The notes below the pieces were generated by a model. That model was not told where the DNA came from. It made no database searches and saw only the letters and a list, made by a program, of their open reading frames with translations. Positions 1 to 13,091 of a stretch of DNA of 64,000 nt are shown here, piece after piece. Positions within the stretch are counted from its first letter, which is position 1, and every line of letters begins with the position of its first letter. This DNA comes from Acinetobacter brisouii CIP 110357. Lineage in GTDB: Bacteria > Pseudomonadota > Gammaproteobacteria > Pseudomonadales > Moraxellaceae. Made by a program: the position numbers and the translations under genes. The stretch spans positions 1 through 64,000 of the forward strand of contig NZ_KI530762.1 in assembly GCF_000488275.1 (NCBI RefSeq), given 5' to 3'.

Positions 1-178
1 AGAAGATCATTAAGAGAATTGGAAGAACAACTTGTGTGGATTTTTATCAGTTGATCAGTCGAATATATATTTCATTGATTGAATTGGTAGAAATTTCTCG
101 AAGTTTATTTGAGCGAATTTTTAGTCAGTAAGATTAATGAGCCAGATTTAGCACTTTTAGTAAAGTGCAATGATTTTA
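1..178 (+). promoter_or_regulatory. rRNA operon upstream leader
   Basis: This AT-rich sequence precedes the 16S gene and should contain the rRNA leader and perhaps part of the promoter region. I see no open reading frame worth calling and no promoter hexamer pair that I would defend. The window begins inside this region, so the main rrn promoters may lie further upstream. Confidence 0.4.
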
Positions 179-1715
<1,537 letters not shown>

Positions 1716-1775
1716 ACGAAAAGACGGATTGATTGGTAAGAATCCACAACAAGTTGTTCTTCTGGTATATCGAAT

Positions 1776-1852
<77 letters not shown>

Positions 1853-1885
1853 AAGACAATTCGATATAAATTGATGATATAAGCT

Positions 1886-1961
1886 GGGGACTTAGCTTAG
1901 TTGGTAGAGCGCCTGCTTTGCACGCAGGAGGTCAGGAGTTCGACTCTCCTAGTCTCCACCA
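1886..1961 (+). tRNA. alaT: tRNA-Ala (anticodon TGC)
   Basis: A 76-nt tRNA with encoded CCA. The acceptor stem GGGGACT pairs with AGTCTCC (one G-T wobble). The anticodon loop CTTTGCACG carries TGC. It is co-transcribed with the flanking tRNA-Ile and the rRNAs. Confidence 0.97.
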
Positions 1962-2323
1962 CGAATTCTGAAGATTAGAGTTCGAGCTAAAGATTACAGA
2001 ATTTAGTAAGAGAAAAACCTGAAGGTTTTATTTTATTAACTTCTGTGATTTAAGTATCACGGTATTAGTGTGATCCGACGAGGGCACATTAACTCATTAA
2101 CAGATTGGTAAAATTGAGTCTGAAATAAATTGTTCAACTCATTCATTCGAAAGAATGAAATGAGAACTAGCAAATTAACTGAATCAAGCGTTTTGGTATA
2201 TGAATTAGATTGAAGCTGTACAGTGTTTAGATACACAGTACTTCAAACTGTAAGAGATTGATGAGAAATCATTGATCATGTCTTATTACTACTTGTAGGT
2301 AATAACGACTGTTTGGGGTTGTA
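1962..2323 (+). other. tRNA-Ala to 23S internal transcribed spacer
   Basis: This 360-nt spacer contains no gene. Its last bases (about 2319-2331, TTGTATAGTCAAG) are perfectly complementary to 5208-5220 (CTTGACTATACAA) after the 23S gene. Together these form the processing stalk from which mature 23S is cut. Confidence 0.75.
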
Positions 2324-5215
<2,892 letters not shown>

Positions 5216-5429
5216 TACAACACCCAAGCAGTTGTATATAAAGCTTAAATCGATTCATAAAAGATCAGTTAAATCTGATCTGAAACAAAGAACTTGATTT
5301 AGTAAACGCTAGAACATAAAATTCGACTCAGTTAACCAATTTGTTAATAACTCATTTGGTACACAGTACGGTAGCAACAAGATCAACATGATCTGAGCAT
5401 AAAACCCGAAAATGTCCATAAACAGTTGT

Positions 5430-5544
5430 GCTGGCGACCATAGCAAGAGTGAACCACCTGATCCCTTCCCGAACTCAGAAGTGAAACCTCTTAGCGCTGA
5501 TGGTAGTGTGGGGTTACCCATGTGAGAGTAAGTCATCGCCAGCT
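5430..5544 (+). rRNA. rrf: 5S ribosomal RNA
   Basis: A gene of about 115 nt starts with CTGGCGACCATAGCAAGAG and ends with TCATCGCCAGC. Its 5' and 3' ends are mutually complementary (CTGGCGA with TCGCCAG). The conserved CCCGAACTCAGAAGTGAAA segment lies in the middle. It is the last gene of the rRNA operon. Confidence 0.95.
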
Positions 5545-5553
5545 CATTATTCT

Positions 5554-5592
5554 AAGCACCCCCTGACTCAATAGAGCAGGGGGTGCTTTTTT
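5554..5592 (+). terminator. rrn operon terminator
   Basis: AGCACCCCCTG and CAGGGGGTGCT form a perfect 11-bp stem around an 11-nt loop, followed at once by six T residues. This is a strong rho-independent terminator directly behind 5S. Confidence 0.95.
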
Positions 5593-6035
5593 ATGCATAC
5601 CTAAAATGGATTAGTTTAAAAGTTATTCATTTCCTAAATAAAATAAGTATCACCCTAAAGCTTCGCTTTCATCTAATTTTAAATTTCTCTTTGAACATAT
5701 CTTTTGTTCTGAATCTTTGTCTTATCAAAAGATAAGTCGATCAATTTGCAAGTGAATTCTAAATTCTCGCTCGCTCGTCATTTTACATTCAAACAGTAGG
5801 TTATTTTGACAAAAAGACAAGATTATAAAGTCAAAGTAAAAGAATTCAGGATGTGTTATAGATTAGGTAGGTGTTCATAAGGTTGACGAATCTACTCATA
5901 TTTTTCATTATAAAATTTATGGATTGTCAACGGTATTGTATTGTCCAATGCCATTGGCTATTTGAGGATGAATAAAAGATTTGCACAAGGAGTGCAACTG
6001 ATACATGAATCAGATAATTATAAGGAAAAGGTGTA
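5593..6035. other. Intergenic region between rrn and the DUF2726 gene
   Basis: About 440 bp of AT-rich DNA with no convincing ORF. It contains small palindromes: CTTATC-aaaa-GATAAG (5731-5746), CCAATG-C-CATTGG (5945-5957), and TTGCAC-aagga-GTGCAA (5981-5997) shortly before the next start codon. A weak promoter candidate is TTGACG at 5883 with CATTAT at 5906. None of these is assigned a function. Confidence 0.4.
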
Positions 6036-6500
6036 ATGATCGAACTTATTGCTCTTAGTATATTAAGCTTGTTGATTTTACTTGTTTTCGGGCTTCGTTA
6101 TCGAAAACGTATAGATCAACATTCTGATAGTGCCTTAAAACAGCGCGCATTGTTTGATTATAATGAACAAATTATTTATCAAAGACTTACACAACTTTTA
6201 CCACAGCATATTATTTTATCGAATGTGTCTTATCGTTCTTTACTGACCAGTAAATACTCACATACACGGGCAAAATTTAATAATATGACTGCTGATTTTG
6301 TGATTTTAAATTCACAGTTTCAGGCTATAGCCATTATTTCATTATGTGATTCAGTGTTTACCCAGCATCGTGAAGATCGCTATGAAGATGCTCTATTGGA
6401 AATGGCAGGCTATCGAGTAATCCGTTATGCAGGTGTGCCTGATCTGAAAAGATTATCAAGAGACTTGAATATTCAGGAAAAAAGCATGGCATTTGCATAA
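6036..6500 (+). CDS. DUF2726 domain protein, membrane-anchored
   Basis: A 154-residue protein. An N-terminal hydrophobic helix (about residues 3-20) is followed by basic residues (RYRKRID), so the body should be cytoplasmic. The rest resembles the DUF2726 family, whose core has a restriction-endonuclease-like fold. Visible features include FNNMTADFVILN, a strand with the acidic residue expected of that fold, and the later ALLEMAGYRVIRY segment. The Shine-Dalgarno sequence AGGAAAAGG ends 5 bases before ATG. The biological role of the family is unknown, and nuclease activity is only a structural inference. It stands alone between the rRNA operon and a convergent RidA gene. Confidence 0.75.
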   Translation: MIELIALSILSLLILLVFGLRYRKRIDQHSDSALKQRALFDYNEQIIYQRLTQLLPQHIILSNVSYRSLLTSKYSHTRAKFNNMTADFVILNSQFQAIAIISLCDSVFTQHREDRYEDALLEMAGYRVIRYAGVPDLKRLSRDLNIQEKSMAFA

Positions 6501-6521
6501 GGCAAATGCCATCTTGCAATC

Positions 6522-6875
6522 TTATGGTTTGACCGCAATTACAGTCATTTCAACCAAAACATCAGGCGCATACAGTTTAGATTCTACACAGGTACGTGCA
6601 GGAGCATGACCTGAAACAACCCATGCATCCCATATTTCATTCATTGCAGCGTAGTCCTGTTCTATATCTTTTAGGAAAATAATCACAGATAAAATATGGG
6701 TTTTATCTGTTCCTGCATCTGCAAGAAAACGGTCAATATTGGCAAGAGTTTGCTGAGTTTGCGAGCGAATATCTTGAGTCGTATCATCTGCAAGTTGCCC
6801 TGCAAGATGGACTAAATTACCTGAAATTGCGACTTCACAAAAACGGGAGCTTACATGCAAACGTTCAACAGCCAT
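6522..6875 (-). CDS. RidA/YjgF-family enamine/imine deaminase
   Basis: At 117 residues it has the normal size for a RidA subunit (trimer, cytosolic). RidA hydrolyses reactive enamine/imine intermediates such as 2-aminoacrylate. The family signature is present near the C terminus, in the segment APARTCVESKLYAPDVLVEM, which carries the conserved active-site arginine. The gene begins 4 bases after the end of an MHS-type transporter on the same strand, so the two are probably co-transcribed. In such pairs the RidA-like protein often serves a catabolic pathway for the imported substrate. The substrate cannot be told from the sequence. Confidence 0.85.
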   Translation of the reverse strand: MAVERLHVSSRFCEVAISGNLVHLAGQLADDTTQDIRSQTQQTLANIDRFLADAGTDKTHILSVIIFLKDIEQDYAAMNEIWDAWVVSGHAPARTCVESKLYAPDVLVEMTVIAVKP

Positions 6876-6879
6876 AATC

Positions 6880-8256
6880 TTAATCTACACGGGGAGGATG
6901 AATAATTTTTGATGATACTTGACCCTTCATGCGGGCTGCAACAATTGCAGTTAATAAACAGCCAGCAGTTAAGTAAATTGCTACCAATATCCAGTGCCCA
7001 TGTGCAAGGAAGATGAGTCCTGTTGCAATAAACGGTGTAAAGCCACCACCAACAATGCTGGCAAGCTGATAGCCAACACCTGCACCGCTGTAGCGATATT
7101 CGGTACCAAATAATTCAGTAAAAATAGGTTGATGTACACTGACCACCATGTCATGGGCCAGATTGGCAAGTAAAATAGACAGCACAATCAGCCAGCCAAT
7201 TGAACCACTTTGTAAGGCTAGAAAGAATGGAAATGCAGTGACTGCACCAATTAATCCACCCATAATGCACATGCGACGACGACCAAAGCGGTCAGCAATC
7301 ATGGCAAAAAATGGAATGCTGAAACAGCTAATTGCACCGACCATTAAAGAGATATTCAAGAATAGCTGTGAAGGCATGTGCAATTTTTCAGTGGAGTAAT
7401 TCAGTGCAAATGTGGTGACTAAATACATCGATAGCAATTCAGCTAAACGTAAAGCAATAATATAAAAGAAGCCTTTGGGGTTATGCTGAATCGCTTGAAT
7501 AATCGGGAAACGTGATTTCTTTTCTTGAACTTGATGTACTTGTTTTTGGTGTTGTTTAAATTCTAAAGATTCATCCTGATCGGAACGGATCCAGACCGCA
7601 AAGGCAACAAGGATAATGCTAGCAAGAAATGGAATTCGCCAGCCCCAGTCGCGAAAATCATCTTCGCCAATACATAGAATAATCAGCGATACGCAGCCAG
7701 ATGCCAGCATTAAGCCTACGCCATAACCGACCTGAACGCCGCTACTGTAAAAGGCTTTTTGGGTTTTTGGTGCATTTTCTACAGCCGTGAGCGCCGCACC
7801 ACCCCATTCACCGCCTACAGCAAAGCCTTGAATGGCGCGTAAAGTGACTAACAGGACAGGTGCCCACCAGCCAATCTGGCTATATGTGGGTAAAAAACCG
7901 ATCAGTACCGTTGCTCCTCCCATTAGAAAAACAGTGAGGAACAGCATTTTTTTACGACCCAGTTTATCTCCAAAATGTCCAAACACAATACCGCCCAATG
8001 GACGAAATAAGAAGCCTACACCAAAGGTGGCAAAAGCCGCCAGTGTGCCCATCGTCGGGTCAATATTTGGAAAAAACTGTTGTTTAAAAACTAATGCGGC
8101 AACAATGCCATAAAGTAAAAAATCATACCAGTCGACAACAGCCCCGATAAAACTACTGAGCGCAGCTTTGCGTGCACGTTTTTTTTGTGTGGTATTCAGA
8201 GAAGAGGTTGGGGTATTCAAAGAAAGTCTATGCCTAACTGTCGGAGCGCCCTGCAA
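6880..8256 (-). CDS. MFS transporter, metabolite:H+ symporter (MHS) family
   Basis: An inner-membrane transporter of about 445-458 residues with 12 hydrophobic segments. Family signatures include the first-helix motif SSFIGAVVDWYDFLLYG and the loop 2-3 motif GHFGDKLGRKKML. The second half carries the matching loop ADRFGRRRM. It resembles the ShiA/ProP/KgtP group, which import organic acids or osmolytes with protons. No ATG precedes the first helix. The reading frame offers TTG at 8256 or TTG at 8220, and the latter has a weak TAGG upstream and gives the more typical N terminus (NTPTSSLNTTQ). Its operon partner is a RidA-like deaminase. The substrate is unknown. Confidence 0.85.
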   Translation of the reverse strand: MQGAPTVRHRLSLNTPTSSLNTTQKKRARKAALSSFIGAVVDWYDFLLYGIVAALVFKQQFFPNIDPTMGTLAAFATFGVGFLFRPLGGIVFGHFGDKLGRKKMLFLTVFLMGGATVLIGFLPTYSQIGWWAPVLLVTLRAIQGFAVGGEWGGAALTAVENAPKTQKAFYSSGVQVGYGVGLMLASGCVSLIILCIGEDDFRDWGWRIPFLASIILVAFAVWIRSDQDESLEFKQHQKQVHQVQEKKSRFPIIQAIQHNPKGFFYIIALRLAELLSMYLVTTFALNYSTEKLHMPSQLFLNISLMVGAISCFSIPFFAMIADRFGRRRMCIMGGLIGAVTAFPFFLALQSGSIGWLIVLSILLANLAHDMVVSVHQPIFTELFGTEYRYSGAGVGYQLASIVGGGFTPFIATGLIFLAHGHWILVAIYLTAGCLLTAIVAARMKGQVSSKIIHPPRVD

Positions 8257-8430
8257 TGCGCAAGATGATTAATCCGATGTATTACAGGGACGGCGAGTTA
8301 AAACCATGGATTAGTTTTAAACATGCAAGAGCTTCATGGATAAATGTAAGCGAGCATAGCTTAATCGAAAAATGCATGGCATGCGAGCCTCTATAGCATA
8401 AAATTTTTATTAAAGACCTAGATTTTAAGG
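8257..8430. other. dinB-MFS intergenic region with weak dinB terminator
   Basis: No gene is seen here. On the minus strand, GACCT...AGGTC (about 8414-8432) followed by a T-rich tract could form a weak terminator behind the polymerase IV gene. Confidence 0.35.
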
Positions 8431-9504
8431 TCAATGCATCTCTGACCAGAATGACAACTGAATTTTTTGTTCTATCGCAATGAGTTGATATACGCCAATG
8501 CCAACTAACCGAAAACGTAGCTGGGGAGAGAGCTGAAGCTCGGAGAGTAAGAGTAAAATGGCTTGCTGTAACTGGGCAAGGTTTTCCAAGGGGCTTTGAA
8601 AGCGTTTACTGTGCTGGACAATTTGAAAATCAGGTTGCTTGAGTTTAATGCTGACACCAAAAGCACTCAGTTGGCGTTTTTCCAAACTTGCCCAGACTTT
8701 TTCAGCCAATATTTGCCATGCATCATGACAGGCAGATAAATACAGGTCTTGATCAAAAGTGATTTCTTTGGAAATTTGCTGACGTACCCGACTGGCTACG
8801 ACAGGCCGTTCATCAATGCCTTGTGCATACAAATGTAACTGTTGCCCATATTTGCCAAAATGTTTTTGTAAAACATGTAGCTCAATTTTTTGTAAATCAC
8901 CTAAAGTATAAAGTTGTAGCTGCTCCAGTTTAGCTTGAGTCACTTTTCCGACTCCTGGAATTTTCTTTAAAGGTAAATCATAAATAAATTGTTGAACTTG
9001 CTGAGGTTTAATGACACATAATCCATTCGGTTTATACCAGTCTGAAGCAATCTTGGCTAAAAATTTATTGGGAGCAACTCCTGCCGAAGCCGTGAGCTGC
9101 ATTTGTTGCCAAATCTGTTGTCGAATCGCTTGTGCGACTTCGGTTGCTGATGCCAAACCGAACTTATTTTCAGTAACATCCAGATAAGCTTCATCTAAAG
9201 ATACTGGTTCGATCAGATCGGTATATTGCTGAAAAATCTGCTGAATCTGTGTAGAAATTTGTCGGTATAAGTCAAAACGAGGTTCAAGCACCACCACATG
9301 TGGGCAGAGTTTTCGAGCTTGTGCCATCGGCATCGCCGAGCGTAAACCAAAACGACGTGCAGGGTAGGAAGCTGTGGTAATGACGGCACGTGGATGATGC
9401 GATGCCACGACGACAGGCACATCGATTAAATCGGCACGTTCACGTAACTCGACTGAGGCATAAAAAGCATCCATGTCGATGTGAATGATTTTCCGCAGTT
9501 TAAT
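8431..9504 (-). CDS. dinB: DNA polymerase IV (Y-family), probable ATT start
   Basis: An error-prone translesion polymerase. The catalytic [13 protein letters not shown] motif, the [13 protein letters not shown] finger segment and the helix-hairpin-helix region [14 protein letters not shown] are all clear. The first ATG (9474) lies inside the conserved start IIHIDMDAF and would remove the first metal-binding Asp. The frame is open upstream only to a TGA at 9513, so translation must begin at a non-canonical codon. ATT at 9504 has GGGGTGAT (9517-9510) at good spacing and overlaps the TAA of the upstream lysozyme gene (ATTAA). CTG at 9498 is the alternative. From ATT the protein is 357 residues ([10 protein letters not shown]...). 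Translational coupling to the lysozyme gene is likely. Confidence 0.88.
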   Translation of the reverse strand: MKLRKIIHIDMDAFYASVELRERADLIDVPVVVASHHPRAVITTASYPARRFGLRSAMPMAQARKLCPHVVVLEPRFDLYRQISTQIQQIFQQYTDLIEPVSLDEAYLDVTENKFGLASATEVAQAIRQQIWQQMQLTASAGVAPNKFLAKIASDWYKPNGLCVIKPQQVQQFIYDLPLKKIPGVGKVTQAKLEQLQLYTLGDLQKIELHVLQKHFGKYGQQLHLYAQGIDERPVVASRVRQQISKEITFDQDLYLSACHDAWQILAEKVWASLEKRQLSAFGVSIKLKQPDFQIVQHSKRFQSPLENLAQLQQAILLLLSELQLSPQLRFRLVGIGVYQLIAIEQKIQLSFWSEMH

Positions 9505-10252
9505 GATGAATCACCCCTAAATAACGTAAATAACTTTGCCACTGGGTCATTGAACCTGCATAAACGTTTAAATCAACAGGCTGTTGAATGCCTTCGATAT
9601 GCCCTTGTTGCGTATATTGCCAGAACATCCAGCCATGCTGGTCTTTGAGTTTGGGATATGCCTCATCATAGTCCCGAATCCAAAGTGCGTTATGGGGCAT
9701 GTGGCCCATGAGTACAATATGGTAAAAGGTTTTGGAAGTATAAATAATAGGCGGTTTGCCATAATGCTGATGTAGCATTTTCAGCATGACTTGAATTTGT
9801 TTAAGGAGTTGTTCTTGGGTTGAGTTTTGAAGGCAATTGGCATCGTATTCCAAATCAATAACAGGTGCTAAAGCATCGGTTTTGTTGGGCACTGTGGCGA
9901 TAAAATTGGTCGCCTGAATTTTGGCTTCACGACATAAACGATAATAATGATATGCCCCGACATGCAAGCCCTGTTCGCGTGCTTTGAGCCAATTCTGCTG
10001 AAAACTTGGATCTTGGTAGTCACCACCCTCGGTGGCTTTTAAATACACAAACTGGTATTTGTGAGGGGAAATCTTTTTCCAGTCGATATTGCCTTGATGA
10101 TGAGAGACGTCGAAGCCTTGCACGGGATGGTCTTGCGCTTCTGCTGGCTGGTTCTGGAATAGAACTAGGCTGATCAAACATAAGAGTAAGATCACAAGGG
10201 TTGCAGTTAAAGTTCGGACAAGGTGCAAATGGCTTTTGCGGGCAGCTTTCAT
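9500..10252 (-). CDS. GH25-family lysozyme-like muramidase, exported or anchored
   Basis: About 250 residues. An N-terminal hydrophobic segment (residues about 12-32) behind basic residues is a signal peptide or membrane anchor, so the enzyme acts in the periplasm. The GH25 fold is recognised by [27 protein letters not shown], the catalytic PVIDLEYD (Asp-x-Glu), and FWQYTQQG near the end. GH25 enzymes cleave N-acetylmuramyl-beta-1,4-N-acetylglucosamine bonds of peptidoglycan. I chose ATG 10252; a TTG lies two codons upstream. The stop overlaps the proposed ATT start of dinB by one base. Whether it serves cell-wall remodelling or competition is unknown. Confidence 0.88.
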   Translation of the reverse strand: MKAARKSHLHLVRTLTATLVILLLCLISLVLFQNQPAEAQDHPVQGFDVSHHQGNIDWKKISPHKYQFVYLKATEGGDYQDPSFQQNWLKAREQGLHVGAYHYYRLCREAKIQATNFIATVPNKTDALAPVIDLEYDANCLQNSTQEQLLKQIQVMLKMLHQHYGKPPIIYTSKTFYHIVLMGHMPHNALWIRDYDEAYPKLKDQHGWMFWQYTQQGHIEGIQQPVDLNVYAGSMTQWQSYLRYLGVIHH

Positions 10253-10312
10253 GATCAAGCAGATATCTAGGATTGAGTATCTATTTTAAGAAAACTGCAC
10301 CAGAAAGCCTAT

Positions 10313-11716
10313 TTAAACTTGTGACTGATTTTGTTTTGGAATCTGCCAGAAAATCAGCATGGTCACGACATTGAGTGCACCTAGCGTGAGCAGGGTATAG
10401 TCAAAAGCCTGAGCAATCGGTAGATGAAAAGTTGTACCCTGATAAAAGTGAATCAGTGTTCCTGTAAATGCGACGCCGATACTCATCGATAGCATCATGA
10501 TCATGGACAGGAAACTGTTGCCACTACTGGCATGCTGCGATGGCAAATCTTTGAGGGTATAGGTGTTCATCGACACAAATTGAATCGAGTTGAGTGTACC
10601 AAAAATAAAGAAATGCAGCGCACGTAACCATTCTGGTGTGGTGGCTGTGGTCAGGGTAAAACTCATGACACATAGCCCTACCGCAGTGGTATTGAACAAT
10701 AAAACATTACGATAGCCAAACTTCTGAATCAGTGGGCGCACAATCGGTTTGGAAAACAGTGAGCCGAGGACGAGCGGAATCATCATCAGGCCTGTTTCAA
10801 ATGGTTCGAATTTAAAGACTACTTGCAGTAGCAATGGCAAGACAAAGGGAATGGCATTGCCTGCAAAGCGCGCAAAGAAATTGCCTAAAATCCCAATCGC
10901 ATAAAACTGATGCCGAAATAAGTCGCTGCGAAATAAAGCATTCTGATGATTGTGTGCATGATGAGCATACAAGGCACTCGCAATCACGCCAGCGATCAGC
11001 AAGATATACGCGATTTGATGTGATGAACCTTTGACTGAAAATGAATCAATACCTAAAGTTAACCCAACCATTGCTACGACGAGCATTAACACGCCTGAGC
11101 TGTCAAAGCGTTTAACATTTGGTTCGATGATATTGGGCAGCGCTTTGAATGTGACGATAACACCCAGTAATCCCATTGGAATATTAATCAAAAAAATCCA
11201 GTGCCAGCTCGCGACTTCCACCAGCCAGCCACCGAGTGTTGGCCCAACCAGTGGCCCAATGAGCCCTGCAAGACTCATGAGGTTTATGGCAGATAGGAAC
11301 TGCTCACGTGGAATAATTTTTAATAAAGACAGCCGCCCAACAGGTAAGAGTAATGCACCGCCAATACCTTGCAGCACACGGAAAAAGATCAATTGTTCTA
11401 AAGTGTTGGATAAGCCGCAACCGAGAGAGCCAATGGTAAAAATAATAATCGCACTTAAATAAACATAGCGCAGCCCGAAACGGTCTGCCAGCCAGCCACT
11501 GAGAGGAATACAACTTGCAACTGAAAGCACATAAGCGACGATCACCCCGTGCATATGCAGAGGGTTTTCCTGTAAGTGCTGTGCCATGGCGGGTAAAGCA
11601 GTATTGACGATGGTGGTATCGAGAGCCTGCATGAAAAAACCAATCGACACCAAAAGAACTAATAAACGGTATTGAGGTTGTAGTGCCTGATATTTGGGCG
11701 TACTTTGAGGTTCCAT
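10313..11716 (-). CDS. MFS drug efflux transporter, DHA2 (EmrB/QacA) type
   Basis: A 467-residue integral membrane protein with about 14 hydrophobic segments. It has the DHA2 hallmarks QALDTTIVNTALP in helix 1, GWLADRFGLRYV after helix 2, RVLQGIGGALLLPVGR in helix 4 and the motif-C-like GPLVGPTLGGWL in helix 5. Such proteins export hydrophobic drugs or dyes using the proton gradient. No membrane-fusion (EmrA-like) gene or regulator is adjacent. It starts with ATG at 11716 and is separated from the lysozyme gene by about 60 bp. The substrate is not predictable. Confidence 0.88.
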   Translation of the reverse strand: MEPQSTPKYQALQPQYRLLVLLVSIGFFMQALDTTIVNTALPAMAQHLQENPLHMHGVIVAYVLSVASCIPLSGWLADRFGLRYVYLSAIIIFTIGSLGCGLSNTLEQLIFFRVLQGIGGALLLPVGRLSLLKIIPREQFLSAINLMSLAGLIGPLVGPTLGGWLVEVASWHWIFLINIPMGLLGVIVTFKALPNIIEPNVKRFDSSGVLMLVVAMVGLTLGIDSFSVKGSSHQIAYILLIAGVIASALYAHHAHNHQNALFRSDLFRHQFYAIGILGNFFARFAGNAIPFVLPLLLQVVFKFEPFETGLMMIPLVLGSLFSKPIVRPLIQKFGYRNVLLFNTTAVGLCVMSFTLTTATTPEWLRALHFFIFGTLNSIQFVSMNTYTLKDLPSQHASSGNSFLSMIMMLSMSIGVAFTGTLIHFYQGTTFHLPIAQAFDYTLLTLGALNVVTMLIFWQIPKQNQSQV

Positions 11717-11901
11717 ACAGGAAAAACCTTATAAAAATTCATGAATTTATCGAAAGGTGATAATTTTTATTGTAACAGGAGTGTCATAAGCATTTAAGTT
11801 GTAATTGTATTGCACCGAAACGCTAAGTTATAAAAAAGTTCTGATGATCATAAATTGATCTGCTAGGATGAACAGGAGCAACACTTTGGAGGTCGCTTTT
11901 A

Positions 11902-12558
11902 ATGATGATTCTGCATTATTTACAGTATTCGCGAGCCTTTCGTATTTTATGGGCTTTGGAAGAGTTGCAACTAAAAGATTACCAGATTCGCTTTTACAAG
12001 CGTCAACCCAACTTGGCTGCACCCGATGAGCTTAAGTTTATCCACCCACTTGGCAAATCGCCTATCTTGCAGGATGGTCAACAAGTTTTGGCAGAATCTG
12101 CGGTGATTCTGGAAGTTTTACAGCAGCGCTATGATACCAGCTACCAGTTCAAGCCTCGCCCTGAAGATCAGGAACAAGCCTATCAGTATTTGTACTGGAT
12201 GCATTATGCTGAAGGTTCACTGATGCCACTTTTGGTCTTTCAATTGGTGATGAGCAATATGCCAGCCCACATGCCGTTGTTGATTCGCCCAATTGCTAAA
12301 AAAGTCTGTAATGGAGTAAAAACGGGTTTTTTACAGCCTCGGTTGCAAGATCATGTGGCATATATCGAAGCATATTTGGCAGAGCATGATTATTTTGCTG
12401 GAGATTTTTCCTTTGCTGATATTCAAATGAGTTTTCCTTTACAGGCAATGTCCAAGCGTATTCCACTCGATATTCCTAACATTCGGGCATTTTTGGCAAG
12501 AATCCAGCAGCGTGAGGCATTTCAGCGAGCGCAGGAAATCGATGGGCATTATCAATAG
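11902..12558 (+). CDS. Glutathione S-transferase family protein
   Basis: 218 residues. The N-terminal thioredoxin-fold half contains HYLQYSRAFRILWALEEL and the cis-Pro/ES region GKSPILQDGQQVLAESAVILEV. The C-terminal half is helical and includes the family N-capping segment FSFADIQMSFPL. Two in-frame ATGs (11902, 11905) follow a strong GGAGG at 11888-11892. A conjugating or reductase role is expected for the family, but no substrate can be named. It stands alone, divergent from the efflux pump. Confidence 0.88.
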   Translation: MMILHYLQYSRAFRILWALEELQLKDYQIRFYKRQPNLAAPDELKFIHPLGKSPILQDGQQVLAESAVILEVLQQRYDTSYQFKPRPEDQEQAYQYLYWMHYAEGSLMPLLVFQLVMSNMPAHMPLLIRPIAKKVCNGVKTGFLQPRLQDHVAYIEAYLAEHDYFAGDFSFADIQMSFPLQAMSKRIPLDIPNIRAFLARIQQREAFQRAQEIDGHYQ

Positions 12559-12619
12559 CAACTAGGGTTCTATGTAAAAAGGCGTTATGCTTATATTTTA
12601 TTTGTGGGTTTGTTGAGTC

Positions 12620-13078
12620 ATGATCTTAGTCAGTGCATGTTTGGCAGGTAAACCTGTCAGATATGATGGAACAGACTGTCTGCATTTGAAAGTTCAACAG
12701 CTGATTCATGAACATAAAGCGATTGCCATTTGTCCAGAGTTACTTGCAGGTTTACCCACGCCACGTTCACCTGCAGAAATGGTTGGTGGAGATGGCTATG
12801 CAGTTTTGGCGGGTACGGCACAAGTCATTGATCAATCGGGGCATGATGTTACTGAACAGTATATTCAAGGGGCGTATTCTGCACTTGCAATTGCCCAGAA
12901 ATATCATGCGACACATGTGGTATTAAAAGAAAATAGCCCGTCTTGTGGTAGCCAGCAGATTTATGATGGCTCATTTTTTGGTATACGAGTTGATGGGGTT
13001 GGGGTAACGACCGCTTTATTGCGTCAGCATGGGATTTTGGTGTTATCTGAAAAACAATTATCGCAACTTGCTGAATAA
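12620..13078 (+). CDS. DUF523 protein, TudS-like (thiouracil desulfurase family)
   Basis: 152 residues covering a complete DUF523 domain. The three family cysteines are visible at Cys7 (VSACLAG), Cys38 (AICPELL) and Cys109 (ENSPSCGS). In the characterised member TudS, three such cysteines hold a [4Fe-4S] cluster that takes sulfur from 2-thiouracil. The GLPTPRSPAE segment is also typical. Desulfurase activity here is inferred from the family and has not been shown for this protein. The gene follows the GST by 60 bp and converges on a diguanylate cyclase. Confidence 0.85.
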   Translation: MILVSACLAGKPVRYDGTDCLHLKVQQLIHEHKAIAICPELLAGLPTPRSPAEMVGGDGYAVLAGTAQVIDQSGHDVTEQYIQGAYSALAIAQKYHATHVVLKENSPSCGSQQIYDGSFFGIRVDGVGVTTALLRQHGILVLSEKQLSQLAE

Positions 13079-13091
13079 TAAGCTGATCGAT

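Noticed and set aside
5661..5760. A sixth copy of the palindromic repeat starting AAGCTTCGCTTTCAT
   Set aside because: The left end is only loosely similar and there is no matching right end or inner palindrome.
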